IMG/VR virus record: IMGVR_UViG_3300037845_000012
Coordinates: 1 to 45,602 of that record
Length of the DNA stretch: 45,602 nucleotides
Source: a virus
Reading direction: 5' to 3' (one strand)
The position numbers were made by a program, and so were the translations under genes. The notes under the pieces are model-generated. The model saw only the letters and a program-made list of their open reading frames with translations, searched no databases and was not told the DNA's origin. Shown one piece after another: positions 16,138-23,137 of this stretch (its first letter is position 1; each line of letters opens with the position of its first letter).

Positions 16138-16413
16138 TCACGCTCTCTTTCTCGATTGCGGGAATTCCAGCACCGTTTGCACTTTCTCCATTTCGATTGT
16201 CTCGCGTGCTCTTTCCAGCATTCCGGCCCGGTGCTCCAAAAAGTACGCCGCCAGCAACCCGATTGCTTCCTCTCTCACAGCTTCGTTCCACGCCGCTTTG
16301 GCTTGCTTTAGGTGCCGAGCGGCGCGGTCGAGGCTGGCGATTTGTAAGTCTTGGAGTGTGTTGCGGGAAAGCTCGAACAACATCTCTGGCTTCGGAATCT
16401 CGTTCATCAGCAA
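16138..16413 (-). CDS. Small helical protein on the minus strand
   Basis: The frame runs from TTG at 16413 or ATG at 16407 and gives about 90 residues. The content is helix-forming and charged (HLKQAKAAWNEAVREEAIGL, ERARETIEMEKVQTVLEF) without a clear DNA-binding motif. It is chosen over the plus-strand frame, which is Ser/Arg/Cys-rich and looks like its antisense. No good Shine-Dalgarno is visible, so confidence is moderate. It is divergent from the 16593 gene across a region with a dyad. Confidence 0.5.
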   Translation of the reverse strand: MLMNEIPKPEMLFELSRNTLQDLQIASLDRAARHLKQAKAAWNEAVREEAIGLLAAYFLEHRAGMLERARETIEMEKVQTVLEFPQSRKRA

Positions 16414-16461
16414 ATGGCCCGTTTCTGACCTGGAGCGGGGAGGCCGTTTTGTATCACGCCA

Positions 16462-16479
16462 TGTGACGAATGTGTCACA
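16462..16479. promoter_or_regulatory. Dyad in divergent region
   Basis: TGTGAC (16462-16467) and GTCACA (16474-16479) flank six bases. It lies between the leftward 16138-16413 gene and the rightward 16593 gene, where a shared operator would be expected. It resembles a CRP-type site in its ends but the spacing is longer (TGTGA-N8-TCACA), so a phage or host regulator of another kind is likelier. Confidence 0.45.
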
Positions 16480-16592
16480 GCAAGGTCTGTGCTTGGGATT
16501 GCAAGCAGCAAAGGTTTACTAGGCCCTTTTTGGAGAGGCAGCACGGTCGGCAGTCGGTCGGATTGGTTGGAAAGCGAATCATGGAGGTTGCG

Positions 16593-16781
16593 ATGATCAC
16601 TATCCCTGTAAATAACGCTCTCGAACGCGCAAAGCTCGAAGCCATTGAATGCGCTGAGGTTCATGGTGGCCAGTGGGCAGTTGTAATTGGATACGACGAT
16701 TACGACCGCTTGTGCTGGACGCCGGTTCCACTTGCCGAAGTTGGACATTACGAAGAGGCCGTTTTTATCACCAGGAAGTAA
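16593..16781 (+). CDS. Small early hypothetical protein
   Basis: A 62-residue protein (MITIPVNNALERAKLEAIEC...). The start at 16593 is chosen because GGAGG lies five bases upstream; an ATG at 16581 is an alternative. It has a helix followed by strands (QWAVVIGYDDYDRLCWTPVP). No family is recognised. It opens the chain of small early genes. Confidence 0.6.
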   Translation: MITIPVNNALERAKLEAIECAEVHGGQWAVVIGYDDYDRLCWTPVPLAEVGHYEEAVFITRK

Positions 16782-16821
16782 GCAGTAAAAGCAAGCGACA
16801 CCCTTACCCCAGGAGGATGCC

Positions 16822-17112
16822 GTGGGCATTTCAGGACGGGTACGCAGTCTGCGGATGGATGAAGAGGAGTCAGGCGTGGCCGATTTCGTACAAGACAAGT
16901 TTTGGCCCTTCACGCAAACGTTCAAGGACACCGTAATGCTCTGCCTGCGATTGGTTAAGCACTTCATCGTGAGCGGCAGTTTGGGCGACATCGTAGAAGT
17001 TTGTCAAAGAATACGCGGTACTACTTCGTCTACACAGATGAAGCTGAGTTTCCCGCCAGCCGAGGGGCACAGTTTCTTTCCGCGAATCAGCAACCGCATG
17101 GAGGCCGAATGA
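16822..17112 (+). CDS. Small early hypothetical protein
   Basis: A 96-residue protein from GTG at 16822, preceded by a full AGGAGG with five-base spacing. The middle is hydrophobic/aromatic (QDKFWPFTQTFKDTVMLCLR, LVKHFIVSGSLGDIVEV) and may be membrane-associated or a compact helical fold. The stop overlaps the next ATG (ATGA). Unknown function. Confidence 0.6.
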   Translation: MGISGRVRSLRMDEEESGVADFVQDKFWPFTQTFKDTVMLCLRLVKHFIVSGSLGDIVEVCQRIRGTTSSTQMKLSFPPAEGHSFFPRISNRMEAE

Positions 17113-17366
17113 GCAAATCAAACGAAGTGAGCACGAGTAGGCCGATAGACACGCTGGCGAAGAAACAAGGTCAACCGAGCGAAGCACATAACGCCGGAGT
17201 ACTGGCCGGAGCCGAATGGAGACTGATGCGCGAGTTTCGCAAGTTCGCCAACACCATCTCCGATACTGAGCGAGCGGACTTTTTTGACGGCCGCAATAGT
17301 GACATGTGGATGCGCGCTTTCGCAGAACAGCTATCCAAGCCGAAGGAGTTCGCTAGCAATGATTAG
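17109..17366 (+). CDS. Small early hypothetical protein
   Basis: An 85-residue helical protein (LAGAEWRLMREFRKFANTIS). The start at 17109 is coupled to the previous stop (ATGA); the frame is open further upstream but that stretch overlaps the preceding gene. It overlaps the next small gene by 8 bases. No family recognised. Confidence 0.6.
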   Translation: MSKSNEVSTSRPIDTLAKKQGQPSEAHNAGVLAGAEWRLMREFRKFANTISDTERADFFDGRNSDMWMRAFAEQLSKPKEFASND

Positions 17367-17472
17367 GCGCGACATCTCGCTCACGGGCTGGCAGGTGGTA
17401 TGGGCGATGGCCAGTGTAACACTCGGAATGTGGCTCGGAATCTTAAGACTGTTTCTTTGGGCAAGGAGCTAA
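17359..17472 (+). CDS. Micro membrane protein
   Basis: A 37-residue protein with one membrane segment (WQVVWAMASVTLGMWLGILR) and basic ends. AAGGAG lies 11 bases upstream. First of the chain of very small overlapping genes that leads to the ERF gene. Confidence 0.55.
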   Translation: MIRRDISLTGWQVVWAMASVTLGMWLGILRLFLWARS

Positions 17473-17475
17473 ACC

Positions 17476-17658
17476 ATGTGCAGCGCATGCAGCGGCGATT
17501 ACGAAAATCCAGACATGGAATTGGGAGTTGATGCCACGGACGACGAGGCCACGCTGATCGTTACGCAAGCCGATGAACGGCTGAGACGCGGCCAGGAGCT
17601 AACCAAAATCCTGATGAACAACCTTGGCGTGAATCCGTTTCGGCCGGTGAAGCCGTGA
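17476..17658 (+). CDS. Small acidic protein
   Basis: A 60-residue acidic, helical protein (DATDDEATLIVTQADERL) with an N-terminal CSAC pair. AAGGAG with eight-base spacing precedes the ATG. The stop overlaps the next GTG. Unknown function. Confidence 0.6.
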   Translation: MCSACSGDYENPDMELGVDATDDEATLIVTQADERLRRGQELTKILMNNLGVNPFRPVKP

Positions 17659-17750
17659 GGGTGTTCTTCGGCAGCCTCGTTTTGCTGCTGTCGCTTCTGG
17701 GGCTGGCGCACTGTTCGCTCAAGCTGTGGTGGTCAAACCAGCGGCACTGA
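17655..17750 (+). CDS. Micro membrane protein
   Basis: A 31-residue peptide from GTG at 17655, overlapping the previous stop (GTGA). It is one hydrophobic segment (VFFGSLVLLLSLLGLAH) and a short polar end. The cysteine follows LAH, which is a poor lipobox. Confidence 0.5.
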   Translation: MRVFFGSLVLLLSLLGLAHCSLKLWWSNQRH

Positions 17751-17790
17751 GGCATTCGATGGCTAGCGCACGGGGAAATTGGAGCCGGAG

Positions 17791-17937
17791 GTGAGCTTGA
17801 TCTACCGCACGCACGGGCCGGTATGCGACTGCGGGCTGTGTCGGCGGCTGAATCTGCATCAGCCCCGGCTGCGCATAAAGCTGATTTGCTGGCTGATCGA
17901 CCGCTGGCGCTGGCTGAGGTGGTTCTCGTGGCAATGA
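17791..17937 (+). CDS. Small basic CxCxxC protein
   Basis: A 48-residue protein from GTG at 17791 with GGAG upstream. VCDCGLCRR gives a CxCxxC motif; the rest is basic and Trp-rich (LIDRWRWLRWFSWQ). The stop overlaps the next ATG. Such motifs recur in other small early proteins of this genome. Confidence 0.5.
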   Translation: MSLIYRTHGPVCDCGLCRRLNLHQPRLRIKLICWLIDRWRWLRWFSWQ

Positions 17938-18023
17938 TGAACCGTGAATGGCGCTCTGTCCTGGTCGTACTGCTCATGGTCATCGCGGCTGTGGGCTGGG
18001 TTGCATTTGTGGTGCTGCCGTGA
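17934..18023 (+). CDS. Micro membrane protein
   Basis: A 29-residue peptide starting with two ATGs in tandem (17934 and 17937). SVLVVLLMVIAAVGWVAFVV is a single membrane segment. Coupled at both ends (ATGA in, GTGA out). Confidence 0.5.
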   Translation: MMNREWRSVLVVLLMVIAAVGWVAFVVLP

Positions 18024-18088
18024 GGCAGAAACTTTTTGCGGCGGCTGTTTGGATTGCGGTGCTCTTGTGGGCGGCGTTGATTCGATGA
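18020..18088 (+). CDS. Micro membrane protein
   Basis: A 22-residue peptide from GTG at 18020: a basic N-terminus (MRQK) and one hydrophobic stretch (LFAAAVWIAVLLWAALI). Overlaps both neighbours by four bases. Very short, but its place in the coupled chain supports translation. Confidence 0.4.
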   Translation: MRQKLFAAAVWIAVLLWAALIR

Positions 18089-18282
18089 CGCCCGACCAGC
18101 TACTGACGGAGTTCGTGGTGCTGCTGGAGGAGACCTGCCATCCGCGCTATGACCGCGTTTCCGGGGCCTGCGAGCCGATCACGGCAGAGCAGTGGGATGT
18201 GCTCAGCGACCGATTCTTACAGTTGTGCGCGAAGACGAGACCTAGAGAGGTGGCAAATGAGCGAACAAGTACAGGAGTTTGA
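18085..18282 (+). CDS. Small early protein before ERF
   Basis: A 65-residue protein from ATG at 18085 (ATGA with the previous gene). It has a helix (TPDQLLTEFVVLLEETCHPR) and a second (AEQWDVLSDRFLQLCAK). Its end overlaps the ERF start by 26 bases. No family recognised. Confidence 0.6.
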   Translation: MTPDQLLTEFVVLLEETCHPRYDRVSGACEPITAEQWDVLSDRFLQLCAKTRPREVANERTSTGV

Positions 18283-19003
18283 AGTTCCGAAGGCTGTTGA
18301 GATTGTCAAACCTGCTCCGCCAGCGGCTCTGACGCCTATCGAGTTGGTGCGCATGGCGGTTTCTCAGAATGCCGACATCGACAAGCTGCAAAAACTCATG
18401 GAGTTGAATGAGCGATTTGAGGCCAACCAGGCGCGTAAGGCGTTCGAGGAAGCCTTTGCCGCGTTCAAGCGCGAGGCCCCCAAGCTGGAGAAGACGAAGG
18501 AAGTCGGCTACGGCGCTGGCGAGAAGCGCACGGCCTACAAATACACGCCGCTAGACCTGATCGCCAACACGCTCGGGCCAATCCTTGGAAAGCACGGCCT
18601 CTGCTACAACTGGCGGCAGGATTCCACGAAGGAATCCATCACCGTCACCTGCATCTTGCGCCACACGCAGGGGCATTCCATCGAAAACGTGCTGAGCGCG
18701 GGAGCAGATCCCAGCGGCTCAAAGAACGCAATTCAGGCCATCGGTTCAGCCGTGTCTTACCTGCGTCGCTACACCTTGCTTGGCGTGCTAGGTATGGCGA
18801 CAAGCGACGAAGACTCCGATGGCGTGACCATGCAGGAGGCTGCCGACTTCATCGCGCACATTCAGGAAGCTTCGGACATGGAAGAACTGGAGAAACGCTA
18901 CAAGGAAGCCATCAAGACGGCGCTAGGTGCGCAGAGCCCGAAAGCCGTGAAGGTCTATATGGAAGCGCGGAAGAAGCGCCAACAGGAGTTACAGGCCGCA
19001 TGA
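18257..19003 (+). CDS. erf: ERF-family single-strand annealing protein
   Basis: A 248-residue protein. The start at 18257 is taken because it begins the conserved product with AGAGG upstream; the frame is open earlier inside the previous gene. The ERF signature is complete: KYTPLDLIANTLGPILGKHG, then SITVTCILRHTQGHSIEN, and SAVSYLRRYTLLGVLGMATS with DEDSDG. ERF proteins anneal complementary single strands and promote circularisation or recombination of phage DNA. It overlaps the exonuclease gene (ATGA), forming a two-component recombinase like Red or RecET. Confidence 0.92.
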   Translation: MSEQVQEFEVPKAVEIVKPAPPAALTPIELVRMAVSQNADIDKLQKLMELNERFEANQARKAFEEAFAAFKREAPKLEKTKEVGYGAGEKRTAYKYTPLDLIANTLGPILGKHGLCYNWRQDSTKESITVTCILRHTQGHSIENVLSAGADPSGSKNAIQAIGSAVSYLRRYTLLGVLGMATSDEDSDGVTMQEAADFIAHIQEASDMEELEKRYKEAIKTALGAQSPKAVKVYMEARKKRQQELQAA

Positions 19004-19701
19004 GAACTATTGAATGTGGCGGGCAGGGAACAGAGCGATGGTTCGAGGCGCGCCTAGGCAAGCTGACGGCTTCGCGCATCTCGGATGCCATCGGGAAAGC
19101 CAAGCGCGAATCCACTGGCGAGTTGCAGGCGCGACGTAACTTGAAGCTGGAGCTGGCGGTGGAGCGCATCACCGGCCGCACGTCGGAGCACTTTGTTTCG
19201 GAGTGGATGGAGCGCGGCAAAGAGATGGAAGACTTGGCGCGTGCGGCCTACGAACTCGCCACTATTACGACCGAGCGCGTTGACCTCGTACTACACCCGA
19301 CGATTGAAGGTGCAGCGGCTTCGCCGGACGGGTTGGTAGGTGATGACGGCTTGCTTGAAGTGAAGGTTCCAAAGCCGACGACGCACGCCAGCTACCTCTT
19401 AGCCGAAGTCGTGCCTGAGATATACCGCGATCAGATGATGTGGCAGATGGCCTGTACCGGGCGCGCTTGGAACGATTTTGTCTCTTGGTGTCCAGACTTT
19501 CCGGCGCCGCTCGATCTGTTCATTGTGCGCATGGCGCGGGACGACAAGCGTATTGCGGAGATGGAAGTTGAAGCAGAGAGGTTTCTGTACGAAGTGGAAA
19601 TGATGGTAAGGCAGTTGAAAGGCGGCATCGCGGAAGTGCTGCGTGAGAGTTTGGTGCCACGGGCCGTTATCCCTTCGGTGGCTGATGCCGGTCGTTCATA
19701 G
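19000..19701 (+). CDS. YqaJ-type recombination exonuclease (lambda-exonuclease-like)
   Basis: A 233-residue protein with GTERWFEARLGKLTASRISD at the N-terminus, ASPDGLVGDDGLLEVKVPKP (catalytic Asp and Glu-x-Lys) and DQMMWQMACTGRAWNDF. These are the motif order and active site of the YqaJ/lambda-exonuclease nuclease fold. The enzyme resects double-strand ends to give 3' single strands for the ERF protein. Overlaps the next small gene by 17 bases. Confidence 0.9.
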   Translation: MRTIECGGQGTERWFEARLGKLTASRISDAIGKAKRESTGELQARRNLKLELAVERITGRTSEHFVSEWMERGKEMEDLARAAYELATITTERVDLVLHPTIEGAAASPDGLVGDDGLLEVKVPKPTTHASYLLAEVVPEIYRDQMMWQMACTGRAWNDFVSWCPDFPAPLDLFIVRMARDDKRIAEMEVEAERFLYEVEMMVRQLKGGIAEVLRESLVPRAVIPSVADAGRS

Positions 19702-19972
19702 CCGCGAGGAGCTGGAAGCGGTTGTAAAGAGTCTTTCGGAGCGTTCCTTTGCAGACGGCGTGCTCTGGGACATCCCGAAGGCGCGGCGTCGGGAGCAGGC
19801 TAAGAATCCGATGAAGCAACTGCGCATCGGCTTGGAAGGCGACTTGAAGGTACGCATGGCGGCTCAGATCAACCGCTACGTGGAGAAGTACGGCAAGCAA
19901 TTGGGCTGGGACATCTTGATTCAGCGGCTAGAAAAACCATTCGAGGATGAACCGAGTGATGATCAGGCGTAA
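19685..19972 (+). CDS. Small hypothetical protein in recombination cluster
   Basis: A 95-residue protein from ATG at 19685. It is helical, with a basic segment (KARRREQAKNPMKQLRIGL) and RYVEKYGKQLGWDILIQRLE. Could be a DNA-binding partner of the exonuclease, though this is only inference from place and charge. Confidence 0.6.
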   Translation: MPVVHSREELEAVVKSLSERSFADGVLWDIPKARRREQAKNPMKQLRIGLEGDLKVRMAAQINRYVEKYGKQLGWDILIQRLEKPFEDEPSDDQA

Positions 19973-20357
19973 GAAGATCGGTCGCTGGCACATCGACAAG
20001 GAAGCGACTGCGGCGCGAGCCTTCACGGACAAGAAAAGCTACGTGGGCCAGCGGATACACCCGGAAACCGATCATCAATGCGTGTACCTGTTCGGCGATG
20101 ACGTTACGCAGGTACGTCGGCGCATCTTTGACCGGGAACGCGGCCGCTGCTGGAATTGTGGAGCTTACTACGGTTGGGATTGGGGCGAGCTGCGGCACCT
20201 AGAAGGTGGGTACGGGCCTCAGCGGTGTTTTTGCGACGAGAACCTTGGCTGGGGGTGTCCAAAGTGCCACACGATTGAGCATGGGCGCTATCCGAGGAGC
20301 GCAAAACTAACTAAGCCGTTGACCGAGGCGCAGATCCTTGGATTGGAGCCGCGATGA
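19947..20357 (+). CDS. HNH-like zinc-binding nuclease candidate
   Basis: A 136-residue protein (start at 19947, or 19959). VRRRIFDRERGRCWNCGAYY resembles the opening of HNH endonucleases (R.....D...C..C). WGELRHLEGG and GCPKCHTIEHGRYPRSAK supply the later Cys/His pairs. The histidine doublet of typical HNH proteins is replaced by a single His in LRHLE, so it may be a divergent or inactive form. It overlaps both neighbours. Confidence 0.6.
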   Translation: MNRVMIRRKKIGRWHIDKEATAARAFTDKKSYVGQRIHPETDHQCVYLFGDDVTQVRRRIFDRERGRCWNCGAYYGWDWGELRHLEGGYGPQRCFCDENLGWGCPKCHTIEHGRYPRSAKLTKPLTEAQILGLEPR

Positions 20358-20548
20358 CAAAAATCGTAAGCGGGGGAGTTGGGCGAGAGTACGAGTATTT
20401 GCCGCTGGAAACGCACACGGCGAATTCTCAGTGGCAATCGTGCAACTGCCTGAGCTGCCAGGACAAGAGGAGGCTGATTGAGTCCGCGCCGAGCGAAAAG
20501 GGGCCAATCGACTTCAAGACGTACCGGCGCAAAGACGAGAAATATTAG
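20354..20548 (+). CDS. Small CxCxxC protein
   Basis: A 64-residue protein coupled by ATGA. SCNCLSCQDKRRLIE carries a CxCxxC motif. The rest is polar. Unknown; probably a zinc-knuckle accessory protein. Confidence 0.6.
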   Translation: MTKIVSGGVGREYEYLPLETHTANSQWQSCNCLSCQDKRRLIESAPSEKGPIDFKTYRRKDEKY

Positions 20549-20669
20549 GGCGTCAGGGGCCGATTCAGCGCCTTGCCGATATTGCAAGCACGCCCGATGG
20601 TGGCACGGGCAAAAGGCAGAGGAAAGAAATGACGACGGACACGGATTCGAGCCGGTGAAACATGCGTAG
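20478..20669 (+). CDS. Possible small zinc-ribbon protein (overlapping frame)
   Basis: A 63-residue frame from TTG at 20478 overlapping the previous gene by 71 bases. The C-terminal half looks protein-like (PCRYCKHARWWHG and GHGFEPVKHA, a C..C.H..H arrangement), but the first part is basic and in antiphase to a real gene, so the true start may be further downstream from an unusual codon. Confidence 0.35.
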   Translation: MSPRRAKRGQSTSRRTGAKTRNIRASGADSAPCRYCKHARWWHGQKAEERNDDGHGFEPVKHA

Positions 20670-20832
20670 ACGCACAGCGGAAGAACTTCGCGCTCATCGG
20701 CTGTGGATGGCTCGGAGTCGCAGGCTAGGCCGTCCACGCGGAGATTGGCCCAAGGTGGTAGCGCAATACCTGGGACTGGCGCCAGGGCGCGCGCATAGCT
20801 GCTGGAGTCAGACGTACAGGCGAGTGGGCTGA
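20662..20832 (+). CDS. Small basic protein before replication gene
   Basis: A 56-residue arginine-rich protein (MRRRTAEELRAHRLWMARSR, then WPKVVAQYLGLAPGRAHS). The stop overlaps the next ATG as TGATG. The second half resembles a short helix-turn-helix; a DNA-binding accessory role is possible. Confidence 0.55.
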   Translation: MRRRTAEELRAHRLWMARSRRLGRPRGDWPKVVAQYLGLAPGRAHSCWSQTYRRVG

Positions 20833-21509
20833 TGCACCCTAAGCAGGTGTTTTGGATCGGCGCAAAGGGCGGTCTTTGCGAAGAGAAACACTATCGGTGT
20901 ATGCGGGATTCGGTGTGGCTTTTCCTTTGGCTGCTCCTGCGACAGACCGGAGTAAATGAGATTGGTGAAGGCGTCGTGAATTACGGTCATCCTATAACCC
21001 GGATGCAGATCCAAGACGACACCGGCTATCACGAGCGGCGGTTAGAGGATTGGATCGACCTTCTCCGCCGGACGGGTTACATCCGCACCGAATCGCGGAA
21101 CAAAGAGGGGCTGATTTTCTTCGTCCAAAACGCCAAGGATAAGCAGAGGAAAAGCGGTGGAAAAGTGTTCCGCGCGGTAGTACTAGAATCCCGTAAATAC
21201 GGGATGGTCAAAGCTTCACTATCCCGTAAAAACGGGACTGTCCCGCTAAAACGGGATAGTCAAAGTGTTATAATCAATGAGGTTAAGACTGTCCCGACTT
21301 CGCCTAATCCTAAAGACCTTTCTTATAGCAAGAAAGATGCGGCGGCAACCCCGGCCGCCGGAATTCCTTCGATCAAAAGCCTCGCAAAGTCAAAGGCGGT
21401 GCCGAAGGCTTACATCTCGCAGACCGAAGCGAAGGCTCGGGCTAAGAAGCAAATCGCTGACCTAGACCGTTGGTTGCATGAACATCCCACCGAGGTAGCA
21501 CAAGCGTGA
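20832..21509 (+). CDS. Replication-initiator-like winged-helix protein containing an origin-like repeat block
   Basis: A 225-residue protein. Residues about 1-95 resemble the winged-helix N-terminus of phage replication proteins: CMRDSVWLFLWLLLRQTG, ITRMQIQDDTGYHERRLEDW and DLLRRTGYIRTESRNKEG. The rest is basic and low-complexity. The DNA for residues about 119-145 holds three palindromes (21188-21265), an arrangement like the lambda O gene, where the origin lies inside the initiator gene. It would recruit host replication proteins, as none is encoded here. The stop overlaps the following endonuclease gene (GTGA). Confidence 0.65.
   Translation: MHPKQVFWIGAKGGLCEEKHYRCMRDSVWLFLWLLLRQTGVNEIGEGVVNYGHPITRMQIQDDTGYHERRLEDWIDLLRRTGYIRTESRNKEGLIFFVQNAKDKQRKSGGKVFRAVVLESRKYGMVKASLSRKNGTVPLKRDSQSVIINEVKTVPTSPNPKDLSYSKKDAAATPAAGIPSIKSLAKSKAVPKAYISQTEAKARAKKQIADLDRWLHEHPTEVAQA
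21188..21265. repeat. Palindromic iteron-like repeats, candidate replication origin
   Basis: Three related palindromes lie inside 20832-21509: ATCCCGTAAATACGGGAT (21188-21205, perfect 8-bp arms), TCCCGTAAAAACGGGA (21222-21237) and TCCCGCTAAAACGGGA (21241-21256). The first and third are followed by nearly the same tail (CGGGATGGTCAAAG at 21200-21213 and CGGGATAGTCAAAG at 21252-21265). An AT-rich stretch (TGTTATAATCAATGAGG) follows. This fits iterons plus a DNA-unwinding element. They could instead be operators. Confidence 0.65.
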
Positions 21510-22030
21510 CGACAAAATCAGAGCACCGAGCGTACATCCAATCTGAATCTTGGCAGCTTCGGCGCCGGGATTTTTTATCCGTGCACGATACTTGCTCCGA
21601 GTGCGGGATTGACAGACGTTACGCGGCGCATTTCTACGATCAGGATTTACACGTTCACCACAAGAACTATCAGCGAGTCGGTTGCGAACTGGACGAAGAT
21701 TTAGAGCCACTTTGCCGCCGATGCCATGAGGTTCGCACGTTTGGGAAATCTAATTTGCCCGCAGCCCGGAAGTGTTTGCTGTGCTCCGCTTTCATTGTGG
21801 GAGAGCGAAATACGTGTGATTCCTGCGATGAGCTAGACCGACGAATCCAAGACTTAGCGGAAAGAGTGAGCATTCACCCTGGCAGATGGCGCGTAGCGAT
21901 TGTCTGCATCATGCGCGAAGCCTTTCTTGAAGGTACTGTGACCCATTGGGATCAGGAACAATTTCCAGCATTTTTCAGGTTGGCTATGAAACTGGCGCTG
22001 GAGGTTCGTGACAGTGAAAAAGCCGCCTAG
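21506..22030 (+). CDS. HNH endonuclease with extra zinc ribbon
   Basis: A 174-residue protein from GTG at 21506 (GTGA). CSECGIDRRY, LHVHHKNYQRVG and EDLEPLCRRCHEVRT give the HNH motif with its zinc-binding cysteines. CLLCSAFIVGERNTCDSC adds a second zinc ribbon; the C-terminal 70 residues are helical. It directly follows the replication gene. Probably a homing-type nuclease. Confidence 0.8.
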   Translation: MTTKSEHRAYIQSESWQLRRRDFLSVHDTCSECGIDRRYAAHFYDQDLHVHHKNYQRVGCELDEDLEPLCRRCHEVRTFGKSNLPAARKCLLCSAFIVGERNTCDSCDELDRRIQDLAERVSIHPGRWRVAIVCIMREAFLEGTVTHWDQEQFPAFFRLAMKLALEVRDSEKAA

Positions 22031-22062
22031 AGGGCGAGCGTGGGCAAGTTTGGAGGGTACCG

Positions 22063-22266
22063 GTGAGCGATCAAGAATGTTTTGATAAGGCAAAGCAGCG
22101 TGGAGATGCAACGTTCACGGTTGTGGGGCAGGATTTCACGGCACCCGCAACGATCTGTGAATGGATAAAACTGAACATCGAAACGGCACCGCCGGCGAAG
22201 CTGTATGCGGCGCTAGATCGAGCGATCACGATGAGAGCCCAACTTAACCGCAAGGCGGCTGATTGA
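22063..22266 (+). CDS. Small hypothetical protein
   Basis: A 67-residue protein from GTG at 22063, preceded by GGAGG with six-base spacing. Residues DATFTVVGQDFTAPATICEW then helical APPAKLYAALDRAITMRAQL. Unknown. Confidence 0.65.
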   Translation: MSDQECFDKAKQRGDATFTVVGQDFTAPATICEWIKLNIETAPPAKLYAALDRAITMRAQLNRKAAD

Positions 22267-22286
22267 CGCGGTAAGCCGCAAAACGA

Positions 22287-22784
22287 ATGGGTCGGGCGGT
22301 AGTTGTGACGCGGGGTGGGCGACATGAGAGCTGGCGCGGCGTGAATCCAGTCTTGCTATCGGCGAAGTCTCCGCATTACGCGACGCCAAAGGCTCTCTAC
22401 GAGCAGTTGGATGCGGAGTTTCACTTCGATTTAGATCCGTGCCCGTACAACGAGGATTATAGCGGGCCGTTGTTTAGCTTTGATGGGCTGAATATATCCT
22501 GGGAGGGGCGACGGGTGTATTGCAACCCGCCGTTCGGTAAAGCGATCACGAAATTTATGATGAAGGCCATTGAGGCAGAACTGGCGGTGTTCTTAGTTCC
22601 CGCGAGAGTCGATACTGCATGGTTCCATGAATTAGCTCTGCCTCACGCAAAAGAGATTCGATTTCTACGAGGGCGGTTGAAGTTTGAGAACTGCAAGAAT
22701 CCGGCTCCGTTTCCATGCATGTTAGTGATTTTTACGCTTGGGGAAGCACTCGGATCGAGGGGGCGGTATGCCGAAAGACGATGA
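22287..22784 (+). CDS. Phage Dam-type DNA N6-adenine methyltransferase
   Basis: A 165-residue protein. SPHYATPKALYEQLDAEFHF and DLDPCPYNEDYSG are typical of the phage Dam family; VYCNPPFGKAITKFM contains the catalytic NPPF form of the amino-methyltransferase D/NPPY motif. The product would methylate adenine in phage DNA, probably shielding it from restriction or marking it for packaging. The first 20 residues are not conserved, so a later GTG near 22344 may be the true start. No partner restriction enzyme is seen. Confidence 0.85.
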   Translation: MGRAVVVTRGGRHESWRGVNPVLLSAKSPHYATPKALYEQLDAEFHFDLDPCPYNEDYSGPLFSFDGLNISWEGRRVYCNPPFGKAITKFMMKAIEAELAVFLVPARVDTAWFHELALPHAKEIRFLRGRLKFENCKNPAPFPCMLVIFTLGEALGSRGRYAERR

Positions 22785-22801
22785 GTTGAGCGGAGCGGGG
22801 A

Positions 22802-23137
22802 ATGGCTTCTAAACATGCGGAGTACATGAGGAAGTGGCGAGAAAAGAATGCCCTCCATTGTGGATTGTATGTGCGGAAGCGCGTTGGAGGAAACACAGAA
22901 GAGCATCGGAAAAATAAAGCCAACTATAGGGAAAAACACCCTGACCGACATTTAGCCGGGAAAATACTGAGGAATGCCGTGCGGTCGAAGATTTCAAAGC
23001 CTGACCATTGCACTCGTTGCGGTTTAATCTGCAATCCAGAAGGGCATCACGAAGATTACAGTAAGCCGCTAGAGGTGTTGTGGTTGTGTCGTCCGTGTCA
23101 CTGTAAAGCGCATGGAAGAAAAATGAGGATTCTATGA
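22802..23137 (+). CDS. HNH-like endonuclease (DYSKP type)
   Basis: A 111-residue protein. The C-terminal half has HCTRCGLICNPEGHHEDYSK and EVLWLCRPCHCKAHGRK, the zinc-binding HNH-like signature shared with the genes at 26581 and 36099. The basic N-terminus (MASKHAEYMRKWREKN) is a likely DNA-binding extension. GGAG is upstream; the stop overlaps the next ATG. Probably a homing-type nuclease. Confidence 0.75.
   Translation: MASKHAEYMRKWREKNALHCGLYVRKRVGGNTEEHRKNKANYREKHPDRHLAGKILRNAVRSKISKPDHCTRCGLICNPEGHHEDYSKPLEVLWLCRPCHCKAHGRKMRIL

Noticed and set aside
16133-16522. Plus-strand 129-codon frame after the GIY-YIG gene
   Set aside because: Ser/Ala/Arg/Cys-rich, without a coherent fold; looks like the antisense of 16138-16413.
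17561-17983. Minus-strand frame of 140 codons over the micro-ORF chain
   Set aside because: Ser/Arg/Ala-rich low-complexity; the plus-strand chain has coupled starts and ribosome sites.
22287-22784. Restriction-modification system
   Set aside because: Only the Dam-type methylase is seen; neighbours are HNH-like homing-type proteins, with no restriction endonuclease motif that pairs with it.
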